From positions 372,001 through 436,000 of the forward strand of contig JABYQU010000001.1 of NCBI GenBank assembly GCA_022264855.1: a stretch of 64,000 nt of DNA, read 5' to 3'. Under the pieces are notes generated by a model, which was not told the origin of the DNA, ran no database searches, and was given only the letters and a program-made list of their open reading frames with translations. Source of the DNA: Lenzites betulinus (lineage: Eukaryota > Basidiomycota > Agaricomycetes > Polyporales > Polyporaceae). The position numbers were made by a program, and so were the translations under genes. Every line of letters begins with the position of its first letter. Within the stretch, counting starts at the first letter, position 1. Positions 11,001 to 21,309 of the stretch are shown one piece after another.

Positions 11001-11876
11001 TCAGACGGGTACTCCCCCACGAACATGCTGTCGGCGCCTTCGCCCGTGAGTACCTGCACGACGCTCCCTCCCAATGAGATGCTTTACATAGAGCTGCGCA
11101 TCGATAGCGTCCCAGCCGGAATAGTCGCCGCGCATCATGCATCCGCGTCGCTTGTGGTGGAACTCGATGTGATATGCGCGTACCGCCGTCCACTTGAAGA
11201 CATCGTTGAACTGCTCGAGCTGCGCGAGATATGCGTACGCGCCGCTCGCCACCTGGGTCACCGCGGCCACATCGCCGCCCGACGCCGCGGACATCGTGAG
11301 GATGTGGAAGTATGTCGTGAGCGGGGCAAAGAGGGAGTGGAAGGAGGGGTAGTCCTCGGCGGAGGGCTCGCGGACGGTGAAGCTCCTCGTGTCAGGATCG
11401 AACTCGAATACAGTGCCAGTGCGAGCGTTGCGCGGAAAGTCCGTGGGTTCTAGCTTGCTCAGATCGGTTGGTCTGAAGTCGTGGCGCGCGACCGCCTGGA
11501 GCACGCCTTCCGGGATGCGGGGAAAGAGCCGGGTGAGCGACCTGCCCGTAGGTGCGGGGATATTCGCGGGCGGCCCAGACGGGGGCGAGGAGGGCGAAGG
11601 GGTCGTCGCGGGGGAGGGATTGACAGTTTCATCCTGGGAGGAGCTTGAAGTTGATCTTGGAGATTCGGTATACATTCTAGTGAACAATTCGAATCCTTCG
11701 GGCGTGTGCAGCCCGGGTTGGAGGCATTCCATCGGCACACATTGCGCACGCATCTCGCCAAGCGCCAAAGTTCGGGCGATTGATTGTTCGCCCAAGGTAA
11801 CAAACGCGGGCGGGGTGCTCCAGGAGAAGTTGTCACTGAATATAGACATGCTGGGTTTGTTTTCGGTGTGAGCCAT
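11001..11876 (-). CDS. Hypothetical protein resembling a retroelement gag-like protein
   Basis: A single uninterrupted frame of 291 codons, unusual here because most neighbouring genes carry introns every few hundred bases. It starts MAHTENKPSMSIFSDNF, has a Ser/Pro-rich low-complexity centre (residues about 70-110), and a conserved-looking second half with FHILTMSAASGG, FNDVFKWTAVRAYHIEFH, KRRGCMMRGDYSGWD and YVKHLIGRE. The pattern of W, YH-x-x-FH, an arginine pair and GDYSGW is like gag-type proteins I recall from basidiomycete retroelements. That is from memory, not from a search. In such proteins a zinc-binding segment usually follows; here the frame ends in an Arg-rich tail soon after GRE, so it may be truncated or domesticated. 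No reverse transcriptase or integrase is visible nearby. An orphan fungal gene is the alternative. Confidence 0.45.
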   Translation of the reverse strand: MAHTENKPSMSIFSDNFSWSTPPAFVTLGEQSIARTLALGEMRAQCVPMECLQPGLHTPEGFELFTRMYTESPRSTSSSSQDETVNPSPATTPSPSSPPSGPPANIPAPTGRSLTRLFPRIPEGVLQAVARHDFRPTDLSKLEPTDFPRNARTGTVFEFDPDTRSFTVREPSAEDYPSFHSLFAPLTTYFHILTMSAASGGDVAAVTQVASGAYAYLAQLEQFNDVFKWTAVRAYHIEFHHKRRGCMMRGDYSGWDAIDAQLYVKHLIGRERRAGTHGRRRRQHVRGGVPV

Positions 11877-12650
11877 CTTATCGACGATTTTGCTAGATTG
11901 CGAGGGACAATGCGGGACGCGGCTGGGATAGCTTGGTAGTCTGAAAAAATAGTAGATACCCGGTTTATGTAAATAGTTATGAGATATGTTTAGAGTGACA
12001 TACCTTGAGAAGATGGGAAACGGAAGGATGGGATGTATGAGAGTAGACTTCCAGGTGAATTATATATCGGTGAGCGGCCAAAGCGAAGTGATCAAGCGTT
12101 TGGGCCGACAAAGCGAGCCCACCTATTACTTCGGCCGAAAGTAGGGTTCTGCACCCACAGATTTGATATCCATTCATCTTGGTTCAAGCGCAATACAGCT
12201 TGGACGACGTATCGCAGTGACCAAGCTAAAGCACGGTCGAGGTCCTCGAGCGCTTCGCATAGTCACGACGCGATCACATGTCCCGTGTATACCGCGCTTG
12301 AGACTTGGCGGCGAACGCGTCAGATCTAAGGTCAATGGCCCTGACTGGTTTGATAGCAATTCTAGAGCTTGACATGAGTATACGGCTACTGGAAAATGAG
12401 GTAAGGACGATTTGCGGCGTAGGACGTCGTACGCACCGGGTTCAACCTAGCTTATTCCCAGTTTGCACGCGCTTGTGCCGAACTTTCATTCGCCAATTTC
12501 GTCGGAATATTTCTCGTATGAATAGTTAGCTAGTACACATCATACAGAAACCACCGTTTCAAACGACCCGGAATTGTCACGGCGGATGTAAACCACCTGA
12601 CCATGGGAACGCTTCGAAGCACCCGTCATGCGAACATACCGCGGCGATGA
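11877..12650. other. Intergenic, no supported gene
   Basis: Upstream region of the minus-strand gag-like ORF. A/T-rich compared with neighbouring genes. No domain-bearing frame or structured repeat was seen. Confidence 0.35.
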
Positions 12651-12679
12651 CGTCGTCCGTTTCCCTCCGCACGCTGAAC

Positions 12680-12990
12680 AGTAGCACGAGAAGCGCAGGC
12701 GGAGGTGCAGCGGCTGGGCAACGAGAAGCTAAGTGGCAGAAGACGCGTCAATTATGCTACACAGTGCACTTAGTATGCGGATTGAGGCCACTGTACATAC
12801 GAACGCGTCGGCGCGCGCACAGTGGAGCTTGGGGGATCGACGCCTGGGGAGGATCACCGGCCGCCTGAGTATGAATAGGTATATTCACGCTTGCCAGGCG
12901 TTCGCGCAGAGATGCATATTATTGAGGGTAGGCGAAGACTGAGGACGATCGGGCGGAGCTCGTTGGGGTGGAGCCTTGGGTAAGTCCTAT
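12680..12990 (+). pseudogene. Relic copy B of a coiled-coil-like gene (pairs with 10130-10450)
   Basis: The forward frame reads REAQAEVQRLGNEKLSGRR, a heptad-like helical stretch. A second piece in another frame reads RIEATVHTNASARAQW, and a third reads TEDDRAELVGVEPW just before a possible splice donor GGTAAG near 12980. Stops separate the pieces, but one or two could be joined by introns (possible boundary near TATGCTACACAG at 12753-12764). The order and spacing parallel copy A. I cannot name a family. It could be a degraded gene or, less likely, a real multi-exon orphan. Confidence 0.35.
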
Positions 12991-12999
12991 TCATCAGCG

Positions 13000-15085
13000 A
13001 AGCGTTTGACCCCATAGCTTCGCCCTCCTCACCCTTCTCCCGCCGTCAAGTGATGCCCTGAGGTTGCGCGCCCGCGGGCAGAACGCACACAAAGGTGATC
13101 GGACTCACGCTCGTGATGCTAATGAGCGTCCGCACAGACGAGAATTGACATGAGACAGGTTCGACGGGGGTGCGCACCCCGAAAGAAGACAGAGAGCGAC
13201 CAGCGCGCACACGACGCGCGCCACTCGCTGGGAACGCGCTGCGGGAGACTGTATGCGGAAGGGCGCGGTACCAGAAGTCGAACGCGCCTTGTGAGTCGCG
13301 CGTGTGAGTTCCGCAGCTGTACACTGGGCGACCGCGACTGTGCCAGGACTGAGGTTTGGGCGGACTGTGAAAGTGAGGGGGAGAATGGAAGAGGCGATGA
13401 GTTCCCCCATGGTGGTTCTAGTTTGTGAACGTAAGGACCACCGTCGCGAGGTTTATTTTGGAGCTGCAGGACGGGTGCATGGATCATCGACTCAGAAATC
13501 ACGGCGGCCTAGGTCGATATGCGAACGTCGTCCATTGTTGAACCTGACACAGCTTCTTGAGCGTATCTGGCATGCCACCCCAAATATCGTCGGTACACGA
13601 TATGAAATGGCGTTGTGCCATCGATCCTGTGTCGGCCGCAGTAAAATTGACGCTTCGAATCCTATGTTCGCGAGGGACAATAAACAAACACGACGTGCCT
13701 TGGAGGCCTGGACCGTCCTCCACCAGGATAAGCTGGATATCTGGATCCTTGGGGAATGTTCTGAGCCGAACATCGTAGACATGATGGCTGTGATGTTCTG
13801 TGCGACGACATATCAGGGGTTAGATTATAGATACACAAACGCGGACTCAGGCTGACCAAGAGCAGTGTCCGGGCCTGCAACACGTCATGACGTGCCTCCG
13901 CGGGCAGGAAGGACCTCGGGGGAACCGTGACCGATACCGCACCTGGCGCCGGTGTTCATGAATATTACACAAATGAGGGTCGGCAGGCTTACCACATTAC
14001 TACACGCGTACGTGAACCACTGGGGCGGTACCGGTTCGACGCAGACCCCTCCACAAGCCACGCCAACACGCGTACGGTTTCGGTATGCGACTAACCGGGG
14101 CGGTTACAATGACCGAGTACGATCGCCCGCAGCACGCCGTAAGCAGCTCCACCACTGCGCTATACTTACGACAGCGACTGAACTGTGCGCAGGCGCAGTA
14201 CGCGGCTCGAAGAATCTCCACACCGCAGGCGCGTCTGGTAAAAAAAAAAGGTTGCTGGCGCGCGGGAGGATGAGCCTGAGAACGTACCTGCAGATCCTTT
14301 CGCGCCGCCGGATGAGGCAACACGAAGCTGCCAGTTTCCGGGACGAGCGCCGCACTGGTAGCGTATGTCCATGTACGGATACGAGCATGCCCATACAACG
14401 GGGGACGAAAAATCGCCGGCGAGAATGCACTGGCCCGGCCGGAGATTAAAGGGTGTGTTCGAGGGACGCGATCGCGTCAGCACGCTGCACGCCCACCCGT
14501 GCAGGGACAACCTGTTGCGAGAGCAGGCAAGTTGCCTTGTTGCGAGCGACGGTGCTTCTCGTACCCGCGGTGGAGCTGCTGTGAGTATGGAGCGCACCTA
14601 GAGCTCTTCGCGTGAAGCTTTGAAGAATGATGAACGAGCGAAGATGCCGCTTCGTGATGAGCTAGCCGCGGTCGGGATCTCGAACAATCACGAAGTCTTC
14701 TGTCAGCCCGTGGATGCTATGGGGCGAAAACGAGCTGAGACAGACGCACGAAAATTATGTAACTTCCGCATGGCTGGGTGGGCAGCATGAAAACAAACCG
14801 CGTGCATGCCGCTTCTGCGGGAGACCGCTGGGAGACCTTGTTCCGCAGATAAGGGGTTGACAGATGGCTAGATGGCCGACGCTGCATATGTCATGTCCGA
14901 GGGCGATCGCAGGAAACAACGAGGACAGAAGGACCGATGGAGATAGGCACGTAGACAAGAGGCTGGACAAGACTTCTCCATCATGATGCGGTAACTGCCA
15001 GTGGGATTCAGCTCGGCAAGGGGCCACGGATATTAGGGTCGGTGTACCCACTGTGTACCCGCACACAGGACCCCCGGCAGTACGC
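13000..15085. other. Gene-poor region, nothing supported
   Basis: Several open frames exist on both strands, none with a recognisable domain. It carries the second copy of the 18-bp repeat at 13968-13985. On the minus strand the two repeat copies read SMPTLICAMN (10.6 kb) and SLPTLICVIFMN (13.9 kb), another hint of related relic sequence. Confidence 0.35.
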
Positions 15086-15088
15086 CCA

Positions 15089-15497
15089 AATGCCTGATCC
15101 AAAACCCCGTGAAATGTCGTTGTTTGTGTGTGGGATCAGGCATCAGGGTGCGCCGGTTTTGTCGGGAGTAGCGCAGGGATCCCGGTCGTTACCTGCTGAA
15201 TGTCCGGAATACACCTCAGGCCTGTCACACCCTTCTTGTCCGGATTCCAAGGAGCAGGCCTGTGTGAAGTATCATAAGCTCCTCTCTCGACCGGTTGGAG
15301 GTAAGTAGGGATCAGGCATCGAGGTGCGCTGGTTTCGTTAGGGGGGGGGGCAATCATGGATCATGCCTTGCTAGGCGTCGGTTTGGGGTCTGGACTTTGG
15401 ATCAGGCATTGGTAAAAAATTCGCCATGTTTGTCCGGAGTAGCATCAGGCCAAAGGGGTTTTTAGCTGAAATTTTTTCTGGATTAGGCATCAGGCAT
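15089..15497. repeat. Cluster of GGATCAGGCAT repeats including a 15-bp inverted pair
   Basis: GGATCAGGCAT occurs at 15133-15143, 15309-15319 and 15399-15409 on the plus strand, at 15090-15100 on the minus strand, and as the one-base variant GGATTAGGCAT at 15480-15490. AATGCCTGATCCAAA (15089-15103) and its exact reverse complement (15396-15410) form a 15-bp inverted pair about 290 bp apart. Downstream sequence is also partly shared: GTGCGCCGGTTTTGTCGG near 15148 against GTGCGCTGGTTTCGTTAGG near 15324, and GTCGGGAGTAG near 15161 against GTCCGGAGTAG near 15432. It could be a non-autonomous transposon, a diverged tandem array (spacing about 175 bp), or binding sites. I see no clear target-site duplication. 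Confidence 0.6.
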
Positions 15498-15499
15498 AT

Positions 15500-16780
15500 G
15501 TGCGAAATGCCGGGGTCCTCCGCACACCGACACGAACTTAGTCGTGATGTTTGGAGGCGATTCAATCACTGAATACTGATGTCTTGCCTGACGGAAGCAT
15601 TGAAGCTTGAAGCCTTCCCGCGGCTGCACGAGTATCTTGAGAAGGACATACGAGACCGAGGCTGTAGCTCTGATCGTAGAGTGCGGTGATTTAGTATTTA
15701 CGAACCAATGTTTGATTCACCGTGCTAATTAGTTGGTCAGTCTCGCTGCCCCTTCCGAGGACGTAGCCCTTGGCTAATTAGCTCGGGCAGGATCATTGCA
15801 ACCTATTTGATCGCTGTGGTCGAATTGTTCTTGACTGGGAGTCGCTGGTAGTTGATCAATTTTTGGTACTTACGATATGTGAGGGAGTGGCACGCGAACT
15901 CGCCCGCCGTATCCAGGAACGCATACTTTGACGTGGCATGGAACGGAAAACGTCCCAGAACGGTTATGGCCGAGAGAAGACGATGGGCCGTAGATGGGCC
16001 GAGATGGGTCCGGTAGAGAGAAGCGCAAAAGGGGAATAGTCGGCCTTCTACGAAAGCTTTGTGGCGTCCGGTCTTCTGCGATGGCTCTTGCTGGGACCGC
16101 GGAGTTCGGGAGCGAGTAAACACGACATCCGCCCAATCGGGCACGTTTCCTCACGCGGAGTCAGACAACAAAAAATGGAGACAGGCGGTGGCGGGTGCCT
16201 GGGGTTATCGCGATAGTTGTCTTGGGGTGCAGCGCTGGGGCGGTGGGCACGACGTGCGCGACCGGGGACGATAAGACTGAGGCGCCGCGCGACAGAGAAC
16301 AAGAGCGAGACGAGTCGGGTTACTTTCGAGGAGGGCATGCCGGAGGCCAGAAAGTCGTAGCGCCGGGCTGGCGGGCGGACCGGGACGGAGAGATGACGTC
16401 GCCGGATAAGGGAGGTGAATTTGAGTGTCTGGGCCGCGCCGGGACGCCGGAGGGCGGGCGGAAAAGAAGAAGTATATGTTTGCAAACGGGCTCTGGACCG
16501 TGCACGCCTCTCTGCCACCGACACCCAACTACCGCCAGCCCGCGTCGTCTCCTGCGAGCACCCGCAGCGTATCCTCGGATTCGGGACTGCCCCTGTGTGC
16601 GCTACTCTGCCCAGGCCTGTGCGCGACCAGTCCCCATCTGCGTTCCCGGCACCCGCCCGCGATCGAACCCTGCTTCTCTTCCCGCTCTGTGTCTGCCAGC
16701 GGTCGCCCATTCTTCTGGAGCCCTTCACAAGCTTTAGAATCACATCGCACACTATATAGCCCGCGGTCGCAGTCCATACA
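15500..16780. other. Upstream region of the arrestin gene, no gene supported
   Basis: The part from about 16200 is very GC-rich with strong purine/pyrimidine strand bias, and all long frames there look like compositional artefacts. CTATATAG at 16752-16759 lies only 22 bp before the arrestin ATG, close for a TATA box. Confidence 0.4.
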
Positions 16781-19700
16781 ATGTCTTATGTCCTCCACCG
16801 CCCCCCCAGTCCTCCTCCGCCCCCAGAGGAAGACGCCCTCTCTGCCGCCCTCCATGCTGCCTTGCGGCCCTTCGACGCCACACCGCACACCCTACCACCT
16901 CCGCCAGAGTTCCAGCCGAACGCTCAGCAACACCACGACATGCCTGACCGCAAGACGGACAAGCATCCCCACCTCGAGATCCATGTCGCCTCCGATGTCC
17001 TTTGTCTCAGAGGCACCGGCGTCGACGTTAACGCCGCACTCCTCAGCGGTAACGTAGTCCTTCATCTATCGGAGCCCACGTCCATCAAGGAGATTACCCT
17101 CTCGTTCAGAGGCAAGGCCCGCCTCCCTGTCTCAGCCGCCGAGCCGTGAGTCTTTCCCCGTTTGTCCAGATGACCCCGCCCGCGCTCCTGTGTATCCCGG
17201 TCGCAGTCGCCATTCCTACGACCGTGCGCGAGTTCTCGCACACCTTGTCTTGGTAATAGCCCACGGCTTCTGCCCGAGGTCTAGTGTGACACCCGTACAC
17301 CACCGCAGTGGCGTTTGTGCGCGTGTCCGCCCCCGCAAGGCACGAGACCACACACCAATGACAGGCGGGATCTACGGCTTCCTTCCTTCCCTGCGCGTTT
17401 CTGTTACCCGTGCTGACCCGCTGTTTTGTCTGTCCAGGCTAGCGCTGAGCTCGTCCCAGCTCACGTACATGGTCTGCAACCATGAGTGGTCCTTCCTCGA
17501 GGGCGATCGCCACCACGCGCACACGCTCAAGGCAGGACGCCACCTTTTCCCGTTCCAGCTCCAGATCGGCGGCTCCCTTCCCTCATCCATCTACACACCC
17601 GCGCTCGGCGGGGCTTCCGTCCAGTACAAGCTTCGTGCGCACGCCGTCCGTGGCGGGTTTGGGCTCACCCATCGCGAGCTCTCGACCATCTACCCGATCA
17701 CGATCATGCGCGGGTTCGGGACGGAGGCGCTTGAGTACCAGCAGACGCTCGAGATCGAGAACACTTGGCCGGAGAAGCTCATGTACTCGATCATGATCCC
17801 GCACAAGGCATGGGCGGCGGGCGAGCGACTCACCGCGGTGGTCAAGTTCCAGCCACTGGCCAAAGGCGCGCGGGTGTTGAGCGTGACGACGACGATCAAC
17901 GAGACCGTGAAGCTGTACTCACGGACGGGCAGCCAGGAGAACACGCGTGTGATCGCGAGCACGAAGCACGACATCGTCGAGGGCAAGGCCATCTGCGTAG
18001 ACGAACAACAACATCGTTTCCGCGTTCCATTATTGCACGGCCACTCCCACGTCTCACGACATTCCGTTTCGAATGCACCCACTACCCCATCGCAGACGTC
18101 GGGGCTTGCCCACGGACCCTATTCCCACCATGTCGGTAGCTCGTACTTCCCCCCGCTCTCAGCGTCTAGCTCGCGGCCGCATTCGCCCACGCACACTCCG
18201 CTCGAGCTCGCGCCCCTCACGACTACGACTACGAACTCATCCTCCTCGAGCAGCGGCGGCGCGCTTCGCTCGGGACCGGTAACGAGTGGCGAGGGATCGG
18301 CGGAGCCGTCGGCGCAAGCGAGCGTGGTCGAGCTACCTCCACAGCCTGGTTCTACGTCGGAAGACTTTATGGACCCGGCAACGGATGTCGTCACCACACT
18401 GAACATCACAGTGCCCATTCATGCCACTCCTAGTCATTCTCTTGAGGTGAGTGTCGTCTATTTGGCGCATATAGTCGGTGCTCAGTCGTATCTCTAGCCC
18501 ATACAAGTTACTCACCGAGTACGGTGGTCGATCTTGATCGCCAATCTCGACGGACACACGTCAGAACTCCGTTGCTCTCTGCCGGTTCACGTACTCGACC
18601 ACAAACTCGCCGAAGAAGCACGCGTAGCTACGCTCGCCACCCGAAGATTGCTTCTTGGTTCCACAGACGTCGAAGGTGGACAAGCTGTGATCAGCAACGC
18701 CGAAGAGGAAGACGCAGAGGCGCTTCCGTCGTACCCCTCTCACGTCCGTGACCGTGTCGCGAACGCGTACCTACCAGAAGCCGCAACGATGCGTGTCGCA
18801 AACGCCTGGGTCGTTAACGGCATCAGCCCCACAATCCCTGATCGTTCTACGCAGCAAGCCCCCGGCGCGCCTACCATCTTCTCAGAGACGTCGAGCGGCG
18901 CGCAAAGTCCTGGTGCTTGGGAAACGTGGCAGGTCGGCCCAGGTCTGGCACGCCCCCCACGCAGCGAACACCTTCCATATGAGCCGCAGCCCGGCGCGCA
19001 CCCGCTCGAGTGGGTGAACACGGAGCTACTTCTGAGTCTCGGCCGCGAGGCACCCGAGGCGCCACCCACGCTCCCAGCACAGCGGCCTACCCCGCCCAGC
19101 CGGACCCCGCCAGAATCGATGCAGCCCAGCAGACACGCCAGCCGGTTCCCCAGCCGGCGCGGTAGCCGGGCAAATAGTCGCGCAGGCAGTCGGGCGAACA
19201 GCCGCGCGGCCTCGCCTGAACGCAACGCGTCCGATAATGCCTCGGGCTCTGGGTCGACGACGGATGCGCGGAGTACCACGGACAGCAGCAGCGGCGTGGC
19301 CCCGATGTCCACGCACTCGCGCAGCACGAGTCAGGAGACCTTCGTCCACAGCCACAGCACGGCGAGCCGGAACATGCATGGGCTCTTCCACGTCGCGATG
19401 AAGCCGTTCACGTCACTATCCTCGACGTTTTCCCTTGGCTCACGCTCTAGCAGTCATGCGAACCTTCAGGCGCTTCAGCAGCAGCAGGTACACGCCCACG
19501 CACACCATCATGGCCTCAACGGCAGTACGCCGAGCTCCGCAAGCCTGCATAGTCCCGGGTCCGCGACCGGTGCCAGCACGCCCGCGCACGAGCAGCCGAT
19601 GACGACCCAGGAGATGCTGCACCACGCATTTACGCAGGTGCCGGACTACGACATGGCGAGTCGCGGGTTCCTCGGCGGGGGCATCACGCCCTTGTCGACG

Positions 19701-19922
19701 CTTAGGGACCTCCCGTCGTACGAGAGCGTCGCGGCGGAGATGCATGGCGGCGGCGGAGCGCAGGGCTCGATCGGTGCCGGCGAACGGAGCTTCAGCGAAG
19801 GCGACCTCGCGAGCATGTTTGCGGCGCGCGGGGCGAGGGCGCATCCGCGCTCTGCACTCGGGAGGGCTCCGGGCGCGGCTTCTGTCACGGGTGCGGGCGC
19901 GACGACGGTGATGACGCCTTGA
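16781..19922 (+). CDS. Alpha-arrestin (ART-type ubiquitin-ligase adaptor)
   Basis: Three exons (16781-17145, 17438-18446, 18498-19922) give a 932-residue protein. The arrestin N domain includes HLEIHVASDVLCLRGTG, KEITLSFRGKARLP, VCNHEWSFLEG and HTLKAGRHLFPFQLQIGGSLP. The C domain includes YSIMIPHKAWAAGERLTAVV and later TTLNITVPIHATPSHSLE with PIQVTHRVRWSI. It then runs into a long disordered tail rich in Ser, an SRANSRAGSRANSRA repeat and a Gln/His tract. Family members recruit a Rsp5/NEDD4-type HECT ligase to plasma-membrane transporters and drive their endocytosis. Two LPSY motifs, in EALPSYPS and DLPSYESV, are plausible WW-domain ligands. The first intron is 292 nt, long for this window, but its ends join VSAAEP to LALSSSQ in frame. 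Tail phosphorylation would be expected from the Ser content (inference). Confidence 0.88.
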
Positions 19923-20870
19923 CGGCGGTAGGCAGACTGCGTCTGTGTGCTTGCTTGCTTGTGCGCGCACTGCTGTCGCGTGCGCCCCGTGGTGCAGAAT
20001 GTATCATTATTCATGGTCCACGCCCCGCCTCGCCTCGCCTATCCTATCGCCCAGTTCCCGCTCGTCGTCTACCTCTCCGACGTATGTTCCCCCACTGCTA
20101 ATGGGCGCCGCCTCCCCTGCTTTCACCTCGCCTGTGTCGCTTCATCTTACATGGCTCCAGCATCCTTCTTCTCGTCGTCCGTCTCTCGATCAATCAACCT
20201 AGAATTCCCCACTCATTGCGCAACCACACCAACGAATTCCACATAATCGCCCCTTTCCACCCTCGTCCACGCCGACGAATACATTTACTCAGAAGTATAT
20301 ACATGTACTGCAGGAACCCGGACAGCCCACGAAAATCATGACCCCCCTCCCCGCCCCCATAGACGTTTCAGTTCCCGTTCCCGTTCCCGTTCCCGTTCCC
20401 GTTTCTCGTTTCCATGTAGCATCATATCTATAGATCGCAGCATACCTCCGCTTATGCGCCCGCATCCCCCTCCCCTCATCTATCTCGTATTCCTTAGCGT
20501 GTTGTCTTCATCGTCGTCGTTGTTGTTGCATGTGTCTTCTTCAACTACAATCCGTGGTTCGGCGCGCGGGGTTTCCCGCGTCCGTCGAGCTTGTTTGTCT
20601 GTTCTTCGTGGCATACGTACGCGTAGTAGTTTATATACTTCCGAGCTCCTGAGCTGCAGTGCGCCGTACTTGGACACCTGATATACAACATGGACCTACG
20701 ATCGTTTTTTCTAGATCTGCAGTCTATCATGAGCTCGAGCAGATCGAGCTTAGCCTAGGCTGAGGACATAGGGCGGGTTACGGTAAGTTACGTATACGCG
20801 GGGCATGTGATCGCGTTGCGCGTATACCGCGCGTCGCGACTCGCGCGCCTCCTCGCGAACGTGTTTTTGT
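19923..20870. other. 3' flank of arrestin gene with a hexanucleotide microsatellite
   Basis: Five perfect copies of GTTCCC lie at 20371-20400. A TCG/TTG-rich tract follows near 20507-20530. No gene supported. Confidence 0.5.
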
Positions 20871-21039
20871 CGCTGCCTCGGGGCGGGAGACTGGAGCCCC
20901 ACGCTCTGTCAGCACGCTCTATTCTTCGCTCGACCGTCGACGGAATACGGCGGTCCCGTCTCCTCTCACCTCACCTCGCCTCGCCTCCGCGTCGGAGACG
21001 GCCCTGCATGGGCTCCGCGCAGCCGGAAGGCGCGATAAC

Positions 21040-21235
21040 GGGCACGGAACGCGCGGCGTCCCATCCCTCCGTCTCCGGCGCAGCTTCCGTGTTTTTGAGA
21101 CGTCTACCTCTTGTACGTTGTTGTGCTGCCAATGAGATTGACATTGGACAGCGGGTACAGCCACGGAGCGCACGGCGGCCCACCCCTCCGCTTCCGGGGC
21201 TATCTGGGACGTAACTTGTATCCGCAAGCTGCCAG
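21040..21235. repeat. Imperfect tandem duplication, roughly 130-bp unit
   Basis: A segment from about 21041 (GGAACGCGCGGCGTCCCATC) is repeated in diverged form from about 21168 (GGAGCGCACGGCGGCCCACC). Both continue with CCCTCCG, GACGT, CTTGTA and GCTGCC in order. In the minus-strand frame both copies read alike: PETEGWDAARSVPV and PEAEGWAAVRSVAV. Confidence 0.5.
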
Positions 21236-21309
21236 TCCTAGTACTTGGTGCTGCCACGGCTGTACATGTGCATCGCGACTCCCAGTCTGGCAGCGACATT
21301 GGCAGGCAT

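Noticed and set aside
16048..16780. Overlapping long frames on both strands (up to 234 codons)
   Set aside because: All lie in the GC-rich promoter region of the arrestin gene, with biased low-complexity composition and no domain.
17372..19970. Several minus-strand frames up to 195 codons opposite the arrestin gene
   Set aside because: Shadows of a GC-rich coding sequence; Arg/Ala-rich products without domains.
20371..20400. GTTCCC array as telomere-like or CRISPR-like repeat
   Set aside because: Only five copies of a simple hexamer without spacers; an ordinary microsatellite.
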